Assembly: GCA_022819645.1 (NCBI GenBank)
Contig: JAJEGU010000028.1
Coordinates: 1 to 34,851 of the forward strand
Source of the DNA: Pseudomonadales bacterium
GTDB lineage: Bacteria > Pseudomonadota > Gammaproteobacteria > Pseudomonadales > Pseudohongiellaceae
Direction: 5' to 3'
Length of the DNA stretch: 34,851 nucleotides
Shown here: one piece after another, positions 1-7,820 of the stretch
Layout: each line of letters opens with the position of its first letter
Position numbering within the stretch: position 1 is the stretch's first letter
Translations under genes and position numbers: made by a program
Notes under the pieces: model-generated
Seen by the model: only the letters and a program-made list of their open reading frames with translations
Databases searched by the model: none
What the model was told of the DNA's origin: nothing

Positions 1-144
1 TCACGGCTGCAAATCCGCTCTCATCCGCGCCCCTGGCCGCTCGATTTCGTTGCATATCCACCAATATTCGCCTCAATCGACCGGCCAGGGGCGCGGCGAT
101 AGCGAATTTTCGCTTTCGCGAATTCCTGCGGCGCAGGCTCCCAG
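1..144. repeat. Family A palindromic element, cut by the window edge
   Basis: This stretch is nearly identical to the right-hand 140 bases of the complete copy at 18863-19023: the same CGCGCCCCTGGCCG arm, the same centre GAATAT-CCACCA-ATATTC (here with a C in the first arm), the inverted arm CGACCGGCC, and the terminal GAATTCCTGCGGCGCAGGCTCC. Its outer left end lies outside the window. It ends one base before the stop codon of tyrS (146-148), so it sits directly against the gene end and could form a very long stem in the tyrS transcript. It is non-coding; short open frames across it are by-products of the repeat. Confidence 0.85.
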
Positions 145-145
145 A

Positions 146-1420
146 TCAGGCGAGTTTGGCGAGATGGTGGTTTTTCTTGCCGCGGCGGATGATGAAGAAT
201 TTCCGGTGCAGCGCGATTTGCCGGTCCAGCGGCTCGTCGCCGGCTTGCTGAACCACATTGTTGGCTGTCACCGCGCCGCTTTGCACCAGGTCCCGGGCAA
301 TGCGGCGCGAGCGGGCGAGGCCGCAGGACACGAGCACATCGAGTAGCGGGGCGTCCTCCGCAATATTCGTGCAGGGCAGGCCATCCTGTTCGAGTTGCCG
401 CAGGTCTTCTTCCCGCAGGCCCGTGAGTTCGCCCGAAAACAGCGCCGTGCTGATCCGCCGCGCCGCCGCGAGGCCTTCCCGGCCGTGGACGAGTCCGGTG
501 ACTTCCCGGGCCAGTATGTCCTGGGCTTCCGGGCGCGATTGCGAGGCGGCATCGCTGCGTTCGATTTCGCTGATTTCCGCCGGCGACAGGAAGGTGAAGT
601 AGCGCAGGAAATCGTACGCATCGGCATCGGCGGCATTACGCCAGAACTGGTGGAAGGCGTAGGGCGAAGTCCTGGCGGGGTCGAGCCAGACCGTGCCGGA
701 TTCGGTCTTGCCGAACTTGGCGCCGTCGGCCCGGGTGATCAGGGGGAAAGTCATCCCGAAGACCTGCTGCCCGTGCAGCCGCCGGGTCAGGTCGATGCCG
801 CCGGTAATATTGCCCCACTGGTCGCTGCCCCCCACCTGCAGCGTACAGCCATAGCGCCGGAACAGCTCGGAAAAATCGAATGATTGCAGGATCATGTAAC
901 TGAATTCGGTGTAGGAAATTCCTTCTCCCTCGCGCTCGATGCGCTGGCGCACCGACTCTTTCCGGATCATGCCGTTTACCGAAAAATGCTTGCCCACGTC
1001 GCGCAGGAAGCTGAGTACATCGTAGTCCCGGGTCCAGTCCAGGTTGTTCACGAGCAGCGCCGCACCCTCGCCGCAGTCAAAATCGAGAAAGCGGGCGAGC
1101 TGCGGCTTGATGCGCTCGGCCCAGTCGCCGATGGTGGCCGCGGGATTGAGCTTGCGCTCGGCGTCCTTGAAGCTTGGATCGCCGATCAATCCGGTGGCGC
1201 CGCCGACCAGGGCAACCGGACGATGGCCGGCAAGCTGGAACCGGCGCAGGGCGAGCAGGGGCAGCAGATTGCCGATGTGCAGACTGTCGGCGGTGGGGTC
1301 GAATCCACAGTACAGCGTACGGCGCCCCGTGGTCAGATGCTGTTTCAGTTCATCGCCGCCGGCGAGCTGGGCCACCAGGTTTCTCCCGGCAAGGTCGGCA
1401 ATGATGGATGACTGCGCCAT
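146..1420 (-). CDS. tyrS: Tyrosyl-tRNA synthetase
   Basis: This enzyme attaches tyrosine to tRNA-Tyr in the cytoplasm. The class I signature HIGN is at about residues 48-51 and the second signature appears as KFGKT near residue 230, as in E. coli-type TyrRS. The tyrosine-pocket stretch GGSDQWGNI is present, and the C-terminal 65 residues form an S4 RNA-binding domain ending HHLAKLA. Starting at the ATG at 1420 (MAQSS) gives 424 residues, the length of E. coli TyrS; an in-frame ATG four codons upstream (1432) is possible. The gene is divergent from the M23 peptidase gene, and a palindromic element abuts its stop codon. No missing catalytic motif is seen. Confidence 0.97.
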   Translation of the reverse strand: MAQSSIIADLAGRNLVAQLAGGDELKQHLTTGRRTLYCGFDPTADSLHIGNLLPLLALRRFQLAGHRPVALVGGATGLIGDPSFKDAERKLNPAATIGDWAERIKPQLARFLDFDCGEGAALLVNNLDWTRDYDVLSFLRDVGKHFSVNGMIRKESVRQRIEREGEGISYTEFSYMILQSFDFSELFRRYGCTLQVGGSDQWGNITGGIDLTRRLHGQQVFGMTFPLITRADGAKFGKTESGTVWLDPARTSPYAFHQFWRNAADADAYDFLRYFTFLSPAEISEIERSDAASQSRPEAQDILAREVTGLVHGREGLAAARRISTALFSGELTGLREEDLRQLEQDGLPCTNIAEDAPLLDVLVSCGLARSRRIARDLVQSGAVTANNVVQQAGDEPLDRQIALHRKFFIIRRGKKNHHLAKLA

Positions 1421-1548
1421 GGCTGCGCCCATAAAATTAACGGGAACTTATCGGAGACCGGTCAGGTCAAAAATACCGGAGAACCACATGGCCCACCGGA
1501 GAAAGTTGCCGATACTACAATAATCGGCCACCAGATTGGCAGCATCAG

Positions 1549-3063
1549 ATGATGCAAGCGCCGCCAAAAAGGTGTAACCTCCGGCGTTTTGCTGCGAACT
1601 TCGATGGGGCGAGAGCTATCAGCATTCCATCCACGCAACGCCGCCGGCGCCAGGATGCCAGGCAACCCATCATGGCGCTGATGCCGATCAGCGCCATGTG
1701 CCTGTTTTCCATGTCCGTGCTGCAAACCCCCGCGGAATCCGAAATCCGGACCTTCACGGCCCCCGAAATCAGCGGCGGGCCGCTGGAATTGTCCACCGAA
1801 CTCCTTGCCGCCAAGCGGCGGGCATTGCCGGAAATCCCCATATCCGAAGATTTCAACTCGCCCATTGCAAGAGAACCTGCGGAACTTCCATCAGTGGAAT
1901 CCATTGCCCGGGCAGAACCCCAGCCGCTGCCCCCGTTATCCACGGATTGGCAATATGTGGAAGTCCGCGAGGGCGATACCCTGAGCGAGCTGTTTGCCGA
2001 GCATCAGCTTGACTCGGCCGACCTCGCGCGGCTGTTGCAAAGCGGAGAGGAGGCCCGGTCGCTCAACCACATGAGAGTGGGCGATGAGCTTGGCTTCAAA
2101 CTCGATGATTCCGGCCGACTCGACGAATTCCGACTGTGGCGCTCGCCGCTTGACGTGCTCGCCTTCGGCCGGGAAGGCGATGCCTTCCATGTGGAACAGA
2201 TCGAGCTTTCGCCGCGAATCGAAACCGAAATCAAGGGCGGCACGGTGTACAGCAGCTTGTTCGCCGCCGCCCGGCGCGAGCAGGTTTCACCCACCCAGAG
2301 CATGCGCATGGCGGATATCTTCGGCGGCAAGATCGATTTCATGCTCGACACCCAGCCCGGAGATCAATTCACCATCCTGTACGAGGAGAAATATCTGCAG
2401 GATGAACTCGTCGGCGAGGGCGACATACTCGTGGCGCGCTTCGTCAATCGGGGCGAAGAGCATCTTGCCGTGCGCTACGAAACCAGCGATGGCTGGGTCG
2501 GCTTCTACAGCCCCGACGGCAACAACATGCGAACCGCCCTGATGCGCAATCCACTCGATGTATTCCGCATCAGCTCGAATTTCAATCCGCGCCGCATGCA
2601 TCCCATCCTCAATACGATCCGGGCCCACAAGGGAACCGACTACGCCGCCCCGACAGGCACGCCGGTGCGCGCCACCAGTGACGGCAATATCTCAAGAGCT
2701 TCCCGTTTCGGCTCCTACGGCAATATCGTGATCATCGCCCACGAAGGCGGGCTTGAGACGCGCTACGCCCACCTGTCCCGATTCGCCGAAGGCGTCGGGC
2801 CCGGGGTCCAGATCAAACAGGGCGATGTCATCGGTTATGTCGGCGCCACCGGCAGCGCCACCGGGCCGCATTTGCACTATGAAGTACTCAAGAATGGCGT
2901 ACACCGGGACCCGGCCCGGGTACTCGACCTGATGCCTCCCGCCCCGGGCATTGACGGCGAAGAGATGGATCGTTTCCGCGATCACACGCAAACGCTGCTT
3001 GCCCAATTCAATGCGCGCAGCGAGGAACTGCTCAGAAGCAATGCCGGAGTCAGCGCCGACTAG
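1549..3063 (+). CDS. M23 peptidoglycan DD-endopeptidase, MepM-like
   Basis: A likely periplasmic, membrane-anchored murein hydrolase that cuts peptide cross-links during wall growth. A basic N-terminal stretch (about residues 8-35) precedes a hydrophobic anchor (IMALMPISAMCLFSMSVL, about 41-58). A LysM/OapA-like module follows (WQYVEVREGDTLSELF, about 136-185), and then the LytM/M23 domain (about 345-455). The zinc motifs HKGTD (about residue 360) and HLHYE (about 442) are both intact, so it should be an active enzyme and not a degenerate EnvC/NlpD-type regulator. The start at 1549 keeps the cytoplasmic and anchor segments; ATG at 1672 is an alternative. It lies beside tyrS, the usual position for this family in pseudomonads. 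Confidence 0.92.
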   Translation: MMQAPPKRCNLRRFAANFDGARAISIPSTQRRRRQDARQPIMALMPISAMCLFSMSVLQTPAESEIRTFTAPEISGGPLELSTELLAAKRRALPEIPISEDFNSPIAREPAELPSVESIARAEPQPLPPLSTDWQYVEVREGDTLSELFAEHQLDSADLARLLQSGEEARSLNHMRVGDELGFKLDDSGRLDEFRLWRSPLDVLAFGREGDAFHVEQIELSPRIETEIKGGTVYSSLFAAARREQVSPTQSMRMADIFGGKIDFMLDTQPGDQFTILYEEKYLQDELVGEGDILVARFVNRGEEHLAVRYETSDGWVGFYSPDGNNMRTALMRNPLDVFRISSNFNPRRMHPILNTIRAHKGTDYAAPTGTPVRATSDGNISRASRFGSYGNIVIIAHEGGLETRYAHLSRFAEGVGPGVQIKQGDVIGYVGATGSATGPHLHYEVLKNGVHRDPARVLDLMPPAPGIDGEEMDRFRDHTQTLLAQFNARSEELLRSNAGVSAD

Positions 3064-3278
3064 GGAAGCTCTGATCAAGTCAGAGCTTCCCTGCGGCACA
3101 TGGAAGTGCCGCCAAATTCGATGGGTGAAGGCAAGCGTTTTCGAAGCGCAGCTTCGAGCGCGGCCGCAACGGTACGGAGCTATGCTCCGTGACTGGAGTA
3201 AGCCATTGAATTTGGGAGCAAAACAAAACCACGCTTTTGTTTTGCGATAATGAAAAACTCCACGGATGGAGTTTTTCA
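3062..3278. repeat. Array of consecutive hairpins in a convergent intergenic region
   Basis: Perfect inverted repeats follow one another: 3062-3074 with 3080-3092 (13 bp, begins in the peptidase stop codon); 3093-3099 with 3106-3112 (7 bp); 3141-3147 with 3151-3157 (7 bp); 3174-3180 with 3184-3190 (7 bp); 3218-3228 with 3235-3245 (11 bp, GCAAAACAAAA); and 3251-3262 with 3267-3278 (12 bp). A longer-range pair, CAAATTCGATGG (3113-3124) and CCATTGAATTTG (3203-3214), matches at 11 of 12 positions and encloses the third and fourth hairpins, giving a branched fold. The first hairpin may terminate the peptidase transcript, but it has no T-run. The rest is unexplained. Confidence 0.85.
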
Positions 3279-3287
3279 GAGAATACC

Positions 3288-3335
3288 TGGGAGTCTGCGC
3301 CGCAGGAATTCGCGAAAGCGAAAATCCGCTCTCAG
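3288..3335. repeat. Half copy of family A element overlapping the erpA stop
   Basis: The sequence CTGGGAGTCTGCGCCGCAGG, then GAATTCGCGAAAGCG and AAATCCGCTCTCA, matches the outer end of the family A element. Its last bases are shared with the stop codon of erpA (TGA on the minus strand, 3332-3334). It is truncated compared with the full copy at 18863-19023. Position and content suggest insertion or ectopic pairing exactly at a gene end, as also seen next to tyrS. Confidence 0.75.
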
Positions 3336-3685
3336 ATGGAAAATGAAGCCCCGCAGCCGCAGGTGGTGGTGGCCATGGGATTGTCGACGATAAAGCGCGA
3401 ACCTTCCAGCCCTTCCACATAATCGACCCGCGCTCCCACCAGATACTGGAAACTCAGGGGATCAATGAGCAGGCTCGCACCCTTGTTGTGGACCACGGTA
3501 TCGTCTTCGGCCACTTCCTCGTCAAAGGTGAACCCGTACTGGAATCCGGAGCAGCCGCCACCAGTGACGAAGACGCGCAGCTTCAGATTGTCATTGCCTT
3601 CTTCGGCGATCAGGCGGTGCACCTTGTCCGCCGCCTGATCGGTGAATTGCATGACTATCGGGTCCTGGGACTGCACTACGGACAT
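3332..3685 (-). CDS. erpA: Iron-sulfur cluster insertion protein ErpA
   Basis: An A-type carrier that delivers Fe-S clusters to apo-enzymes, including those of isoprenoid synthesis. The three cluster cysteines are visible: one in [11 protein letters not shown] and two in the C-terminal CGCGASFSI. The ATG at 3685 (MSVVQSQDP) gives 117 residues, close to the 114 of E. coli ErpA; a TTG further upstream would add nine non-conserved residues. GGGGA just upstream of the ATG can serve as the ribosome site. The gene lies downstream of the bactofilin gene on the same strand. Its stop codon falls inside a family A repeat. Confidence 0.95.
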   Translation of the reverse strand: MSVVQSQDPIVMQFTDQAADKVHRLIAEEGNDNLKLRVFVTGGGCSGFQYGFTFDEEVAEDDTVVHNKGASLLIDPLSFQYLVGARVDYVEGLEGSRFIVDNPMATTTCGCGASFSI

Positions 3686-3703
3686 GGTTTCCCCGAAACG
3701 GAA

Positions 3704-3722
3704 GGCCCGCAAGGCGCGGGCC
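3704..3722 (-). promoter_or_regulatory. GC-rich hairpin upstream of erpA
   Basis: GGCCCGC (3704-3710) and GCGGGCC (3716-3722) form a perfect 7-bp stem between the bactofilin stop and the erpA start. There is no T-run, so it is not a clear terminator. It could attenuate or stabilise the bactofilin-erpA transcript. That role is inferred from position only. Confidence 0.35.
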
Positions 3723-3751
3723 CGAGATACGGTACAGGCGCATATTGTAGC

Positions 3752-4222
3752 CTATCCGGCGTTTTCGAGCTGAAGATTCTCGGACTGCACCAGGGCGATT
3801 TCCCGCTCCTGTTGCGATCCGTCCTTCGATTCTTTCTGGCTCATTCGCGCCAGGGCGCCGTTCACCGCGGACCCCATGACCATCTCGATAAGGTGATAGG
3901 ACACATTGCCGTTGACCACTCCCCGGGCGGCAAGTTCAATATGCTTGCCCGCCCGGATATTGCCGGTCACACAGCCATCGATGACCGCGAGCGGCACATC
4001 GATATCGCCTTCCACCTGGCCGCCTTCGGCAATCCGCAATTGCGCTTCCGAGCCTGCTTCCGCCGTGATATTGCCGACGACCACGCCTTCCACCACAAGC
4101 TCGCCGTCAAAATGGACATCGCCGGTGATCGTGGTGGATGTCGACACCAGTGCGGGGCTTCCCGACCTGGGGATACTGCTTGTAGCGGCGTTTCCGGATT
4201 TCTTGTTCAAGATCTTTCTCAC
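3752..4222 (-). CDS. Bactofilin (polymer-forming cytoskeletal protein)
   Basis: A 156-residue member of the bactofilin (DUF583) family, which self-assembles into filaments that act as scaffolds for wall and envelope enzymes. A disordered N-terminus (about 1-28) leads into a right-handed beta-helix core (about 29-120) with the typical spacing of short hydrophobic rungs and turns: ITGDVHFDGELVVEG, GNITAEAG, GQVEGDIDVP, CVTGNI. The tail is charged and Q/E-rich. It sits 37 bases after the argC stop and upstream of erpA on the same strand. The nearby M23 peptidase fits the known habit of bactofilins lying next to M23 genes. Its own partner is not shown by the sequence. Confidence 0.9.
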   Translation of the reverse strand: MRKILNKKSGNAATSSIPRSGSPALVSTSTTITGDVHFDGELVVEGVVVGNITAEAGSEAQLRIAEGGQVEGDIDVPLAVIDGCVTGNIRAGKHIELAARGVVNGNVSYHLIEMVMGSAVNGALARMSQKESKDGSQQEREIALVQSENLQLENAG

Positions 4223-4259
4223 TTGGCTTACCCAATCAGATTCCAGTTCCTTTCTGATC

Positions 4260-5306
4260 TCAGGGCAGCAGGCCGATTCCCGCCAGACCCTCGGATTCGT
4301 TCCATCCGAACATGATGTTCATACATTGTATCGCCTGACCCGCCGCTCCCTTTACCAGATTGTCCTCCGCGGCGAGCACCACCGCCATGGATCGGGCTTC
4401 GAGCCAAGTCACCGCCAGCTCGCAGACATTGGAGCCGCGCACCTCCCGGGTGGCGGGAAACTCCCCCTGGGGAAGGACCTGAACGAACGGCTCGTCCCGG
4501 TAGCGCTCCTCGAAAACCTGTTGCAGCAATTCACTGCCGCAGGCATCAGGCTCCCGCACCGGCGCATAGCAGGTGGCGAGAATTCCGCGAATCATGGGCG
4601 TCAGATGCGGCACAAAGGTCAGCCCCACGGGCCGACCGCCATTCGCCTGCTCCAGGCCCTGGATGATTTCCGGATGATGCCTGTGCCCGGCAAGGCCATA
4701 GGCGCTGATGGATTCCGAGGCTTCACAGAGCAGATAGGCCGCCGCCGCCTTGCGGCCCGCCCCGCTGACGCCGGACTTGGCGTCGGCAATGAGGCGGGAT
4801 TCATCCACCAGGCCTTTTTCCAGCAATGGCAGCAGGGCAAGCTGGATGGCAGTGGGGTAACAGCCGGGAACCGCGATCAGGCGCGCATGGCGAATACGCT
4901 CCCGATTGACTTCGGGAAGTCCGTACACCGCCTCAGCCACGAGTTCCGGGCTTTCGTGCGCCGTTCCGTACCATTGCTCCCAGCAGCCGATGTCGCGGAT
5001 ACGAAAATCCGCCGACAGGTCGATCACCCTGGCGCCGCCGGCGAGGACCTGCGCCGCTGATTTCATGGCGACGGCATGGGGCGTGGCGAAGAAAACCACA
5101 TCGCACCCGGCCAGCGCCGCCGCATCCGGGGGGCTGAAATCGAGGTCGAAGCGTCCGCGCAGATTGGGGAAACGGCCGGCGACGGAGGTCCCCGCAAGTT
5201 CCCGCGAAGTGACCAGGCCGACTTCGACCCGCCGGTGCCCCGCCAGCAGACGCAACAACTCCACGCCGGTGTAGCCGGTGGCGCCCACTATGCCCGCGGT
5301 GATCAT
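4260..5306 (-). CDS. argC: N-acetyl-gamma-glutamyl-phosphate reductase
   Basis: Catalyses the NADPH-dependent third step of arginine synthesis, reducing N-acetylglutamyl phosphate to the semialdehyde. The N-terminal nucleotide-binding loop GATGYTG is at residues 8-14, and the catalytic cysteine lies in VPGCYPTA (Cys149). The C-terminal segment has HLTPMIRGI and the typical [11 protein letters not shown] ending region. At 348 residues it matches the family. GGAGG lies about nine bases before the ATG at 5306. It is divergent from hemJ, so about 70 bases must hold both promoters. No other arginine gene is in view. Confidence 0.97.
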   Translation of the reverse strand: MITAGIVGATGYTGVELLRLLAGHRRVEVGLVTSRELAGTSVAGRFPNLRGRFDLDFSPPDAAALAGCDVVFFATPHAVAMKSAAQVLAGGARVIDLSADFRIRDIGCWEQWYGTAHESPELVAEAVYGLPEVNRERIRHARLIAVPGCYPTAIQLALLPLLEKGLVDESRLIADAKSGVSGAGRKAAAAYLLCEASESISAYGLAGHRHHPEIIQGLEQANGGRPVGLTFVPHLTPMIRGILATCYAPVREPDACGSELLQQVFEERYRDEPFVQVLPQGEFPATREVRGSNVCELAVTWLEARSMAVVLAAEDNLVKGAAGQAIQCMNIMFGWNESEGLAGIGLLP

Positions 5307-5373
5307 GCTAGACTGCCTCCGCCGCCTTGAAAGGCGGGTATCTTACACGTTCGATGTCCGGCGAGAAAATTCC

Positions 5374-5799
5374 ATGCTGTGGCTGAAATCCTTTCACATC
5401 ATCGCCATGGTGTGCTGGTTTGCCGGCCTGTTCTATCTGCCGCGGCTCTTCGTCTACCACAGCCTCAGTGAGGACGCCGTCAGCCGGGACCGCTTCGTCG
5501 TCATGGAACGCAAGCTGTTCTGGGGCATCATGACGCCTTCGGCGGTCGCCACCCTGCTGTTCGGCTTCTGGCTGCTGTTCGGCAACCCCGACTATTACCT
5601 GGCCTGGTGGTGGATGCGGCTCAAGCTGGCCCTGGTGGCGCTGTTGCTCGCCTACCATGGCCTGTGCTGGCATTACCTGCAAGCCCTGGGGGAAGGACGC
5701 AACCGGCGTGGCCATGTGTTTTTCCGGATTTTCAATGAATTGCCGGTGCTGCTGCTGATTGCGATCACCATTCTGATCGTCGTCAAGCCGGTGCTGTGA
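5374..5799 (+). CDS. hemJ: Protoporphyrinogen oxidase HemJ
   Basis: An inner-membrane protein that oxidises protoporphyrinogen IX to protoporphyrin IX, the penultimate step of haem synthesis in bacteria lacking HemG/HemY. The ATG at 5374 (MLWLKSFHIIAMVCWFAGLF) gives 141 residues, the usual HemJ length. Four transmembrane helices are visible, with the conserved His8 in the first. Longer in-frame starts upstream run antisense over the argC start and are unlikely. The stop overlaps or nearly touches the start of thiD, so the two are probably co-transcribed. Confidence 0.93.
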   Translation: MLWLKSFHIIAMVCWFAGLFYLPRLFVYHSLSEDAVSRDRFVVMERKLFWGIMTPSAVATLLFGFWLLFGNPDYYLAWWWMRLKLALVALLLAYHGLCWHYLQALGEGRNRRGHVFFRIFNELPVLLLIAITILIVVKPVL

Positions 5800-5804
5800 T
5801 CCCC

Positions 5805-6611
5805 ATGCGGACCGGCAAGCCCGTGGTGCTGTGTTTCTCCGGCCTCGACCCGAGCGGCGGCGCCGGCTTGCAGGCCGATATAGAAACCCTGCAAAGCCTC
5901 GGTTGCCATTGCGCCCCCGTGGCCACGGTGCTGACCGTCCAGGACACGGTCAATGCCAGCGAGGCAAGACCCGTGGCGCCTGAACTGATGGTGGCCCAGG
6001 CCCGCGCCGTTCTCGCCGACCTGCGGGTGCGCTGCTGCAAGATCGGGCTCACCGGCGGCGCCGACAGCATCAGGGCGATTGGCGGCTTGTTGCGCGAGTT
6101 CCGGGAAATCCCGATAGTCCTCGACCCGGTCAGCGCGGCGGGCGGCGGTTTCACCTTTCAGGACGCCGGGGCGCTGGCCGCGCTGCGGGAAACCCTGTTG
6201 CCGCTGACTACGGTGTTGACGCCGAATACCATGGAAACCATGACGATCGCGACCACGGAATCGCCGGAATCCGCCGCCGCCGCGATTCTGCAATCCGGCT
6301 GCCAGAACGTGCTGCTGACCGGAGGCCATGCTTCAGGCCCGGTAGTCCTGAACCGCTGGTACCGGCGCGAAGGCCCGGAAGTCAGGGCGCAGGATTTTCA
6401 CTGGACGCGGCTCGGGCATGAATACCATGGTTCGGGTTGCACCCTGGCCAGTGCGGTTGCCGGCTTTCTTGCCCTGGGCTGTGGGCTTGAAGAGGCTTTG
6501 CGACAGGCCCAGGAATTTGCCTGGCGTTCACTCGACCGGGCCTGGCAGGCGGGCAAGGGACAGCATCTTCCTGACCGGCGAAGCGCGCGGCAAATGGGGA
6601 CAAACCAATAA
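5805..6611 (+). CDS. thiD: Hydroxymethylpyrimidine/phosphomethylpyrimidine kinase
   Basis: A cytoplasmic ribokinase-fold enzyme that phosphorylates HMP and then HMP-P to make the pyrimidine half of thiamine. The substrate loop GLDPSGGAGLQAD is at about residues 13-25, DPV is in the middle, and the anion-hole and catalytic stretch GSGCTLASA is near residue 207. The ATG at 5805 gives 268 residues (E. coli ThiD has 266); a GTG at 5796 overlapping the hemJ stop as GTGA is a possible alternative. It lies directly before thiE, whose substrate HMP-PP it makes. No thiamine riboswitch was recognised upstream. Confidence 0.95.
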   Translation: MRTGKPVVLCFSGLDPSGGAGLQADIETLQSLGCHCAPVATVLTVQDTVNASEARPVAPELMVAQARAVLADLRVRCCKIGLTGGADSIRAIGGLLREFREIPIVLDPVSAAGGGFTFQDAGALAALRETLLPLTTVLTPNTMETMTIATTESPESAAAAILQSGCQNVLLTGGHASGPVVLNRWYRREGPEVRAQDFHWTRLGHEYHGSGCTLASAVAGFLALGCGLEEALRQAQEFAWRSLDRAWQAGKGQHLPDRRSARQMGTNQ

Positions 6612-7249
6612 AACACAGACGTTCCGGCATTTATCCGATCACCAATGACGCTGTCCTCACCCACCCCGACTACGAGTCAGTGATACATGATGTGGTCGAA
6701 GGGGGCGTCGTCATGCTGCAATTCCGCGCCAAACACGATGACCGAAGCAAGGCCCGGAAGCAGGCGGAGGCGCTGCTCCGGATCTGCCGGGAATACGCGA
6801 CGCCTTTGATCATCAACGACGATGTCGCCCTGTGCGCCGCCATTGGCGCCGATGGGGTGCATCTTGGAACCGATGACGCCGACATCGACGACGCCCGCCG
6901 GGAACTGGGCCGGGGCGCCATTATCGGCGCCACCTGTCACGATTCGCTGGAACTGGCCGAGGAGGCCCAGGAGGCTGGCGCCAGCTATGTCGCTTTCGGC
7001 AGCATCTTCCCCTCCCACAGCAAGATCGCGGCGCCGCCGGCAAGTCCCGGCATCCTGCCGAAGGCCCGGGCAATGCTCAAAGTGCCTGTGGTGGCCATTG
7101 GCGGCATCAACCGGCACAACGCGGAATCCACGTTTATCGCCGGAGCGGATATTCTCGCGATGATCGGCGGCATCTTCAACACGCCAAACCCCGGCGCGGC
7201 CACGCGGGAACTCGTGCATATTCATGCGGCCCACTTCACGAGAAGGTAA
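6608..7249 (+). CDS. thiE: Thiamine phosphate synthase, probable ATA start
   Basis: Joins HMP-PP to thiazole phosphate to give thiamine monophosphate. It is a TIM-barrel protein with VMLQFRAK (strand 2), IINDDVALC, GVHLGTDD, GATCHDS, YVAFGSIFPS and VVAIGGIN. The first ATG/GTG in this frame is the GTG at 6680 (VIHDVVEGG), but strand 1 of the barrel (GIYPITND, matching LYPVVDS of E. coli ThiE) lies upstream at 6626-6649. Between 6575 and 6680 there is no ATG, GTG or TTG in frame. An ATA at 6608-6610 overlaps the thiD stop and sits seven bases after GGGGA (6596-6600); it gives 213 residues (E. coli 211). The start is therefore inferred; the gene itself is certain. Confidence 0.9.
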   Translation: MKHRRSGIYPITNDAVLTHPDYESVIHDVVEGGVVMLQFRAKHDDRSKARKQAEALLRICREYATPLIINDDVALCAAIGADGVHLGTDDADIDDARRELGRGAIIGATCHDSLELAEEAQEAGASYVAFGSIFPSHSKIAAPPASPGILPKARAMLKVPVVAIGGINRHNAESTFIAGADILAMIGGIFNTPNPGAATRELVHIHAAHFTRR

Positions 7250-7256
7250 CCGATTG

Positions 7257-7637
7257 CTACAGCACCAGATGCGCCGCCACCATGACTGTGGCCATTACGA
7301 CCACGAAAACGCCCTCAATGATTGCGGCGAAATGACTGTTGCGATGAAACAGCCCGGCTGAAATCAGAATCACGGACGCCACGCCCACAGTGGCGGCAAT
7401 CATCAGCCATTCCCCGGCGTCCACCATCGCGCCGAGCACCCAGGCCAGCAGCAAGGTGCTGACGAACTGCACCGAAAGCGCCTTGACCGCATGCTTGCCG
7501 GCGTCCTCGGATTCCAGATCGATACCCACGCCTTCGGCCCATCTTGTGCCGAAAACCCTGGGCGAATACCAGACGCCGCCGAGCATGAAGCCAAGTACTG
7601 TGGCGACGATTATGGCGAGTATGCTTACTTCGGTCAT
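7257..7637 (-). CDS. DUF1761-type membrane protein
   Basis: A 126-residue protein with four predicted transmembrane helices. The N-terminal signature GGVWYSPRVFGTRW fits the DUF1761 family, whose function is unknown. GAGGA lies about seven bases before the ATG at 7637. It is convergent with thiE, with only seven bases between the stops. It lies 183 bases downstream of the GGT gene on the same strand, but a hairpin-rich spacer separates them. Family assignment is from the signature and topology. Confidence 0.75.
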   Translation of the reverse strand: MTEVSILAIIVATVLGFMLGGVWYSPRVFGTRWAEGVGIDLESEDAGKHAVKALSVQFVSTLLLAWVLGAMVDAGEWLMIAATVGVASVILISAGLFHRNSHFAAIIEGVFVVVMATVMVAAHLVL

Positions 7638-7670
7638 GACTTTTCCTCATTTTGCCCTGTCAACTTCGGT

Positions 7671-7819
7671 TGCGCCGACCGTGTACGAGCCTTCAGGCAA
7701 ATTGTACCTGCCATCCCTGGCGTGACCTGTGCGGCTCCAATCAACCCCAAACTTGCCTTCCATGGCAAGCCTTGCGACACTCGAAAAGCTGCGCTTTTCG
7801 TCGGCTGCGCCGACCGTGT
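7671..7819. repeat. Hairpins bounded by a 14-bp direct repeat
   Basis: TGCGCCGACCGTGT occurs at 7671-7684 and again at 7806-7819, the second copy ending one base before the GGT stop codon. Between them are two perfect hairpins: CTTGCC/GGCAAG (7752-7757 with 7764-7769) and CGAAAAGC/GCTTTTCG (7782-7789 with 7793-7800). The second resembles the TCGAAGC/GCTTCGA hairpin at 3141-3157. There is no T-run in the direction of the GGT transcript. No gene is seen in this 183-base gap. Confidence 0.6.
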
Positions 7820-7820
7820 C

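Noticed and set aside
3062-3278. CRISPR-like array
   Set aside because: The hairpins differ from each other in sequence and spacing; there are no identical direct repeats with unique spacers and no cas genes.
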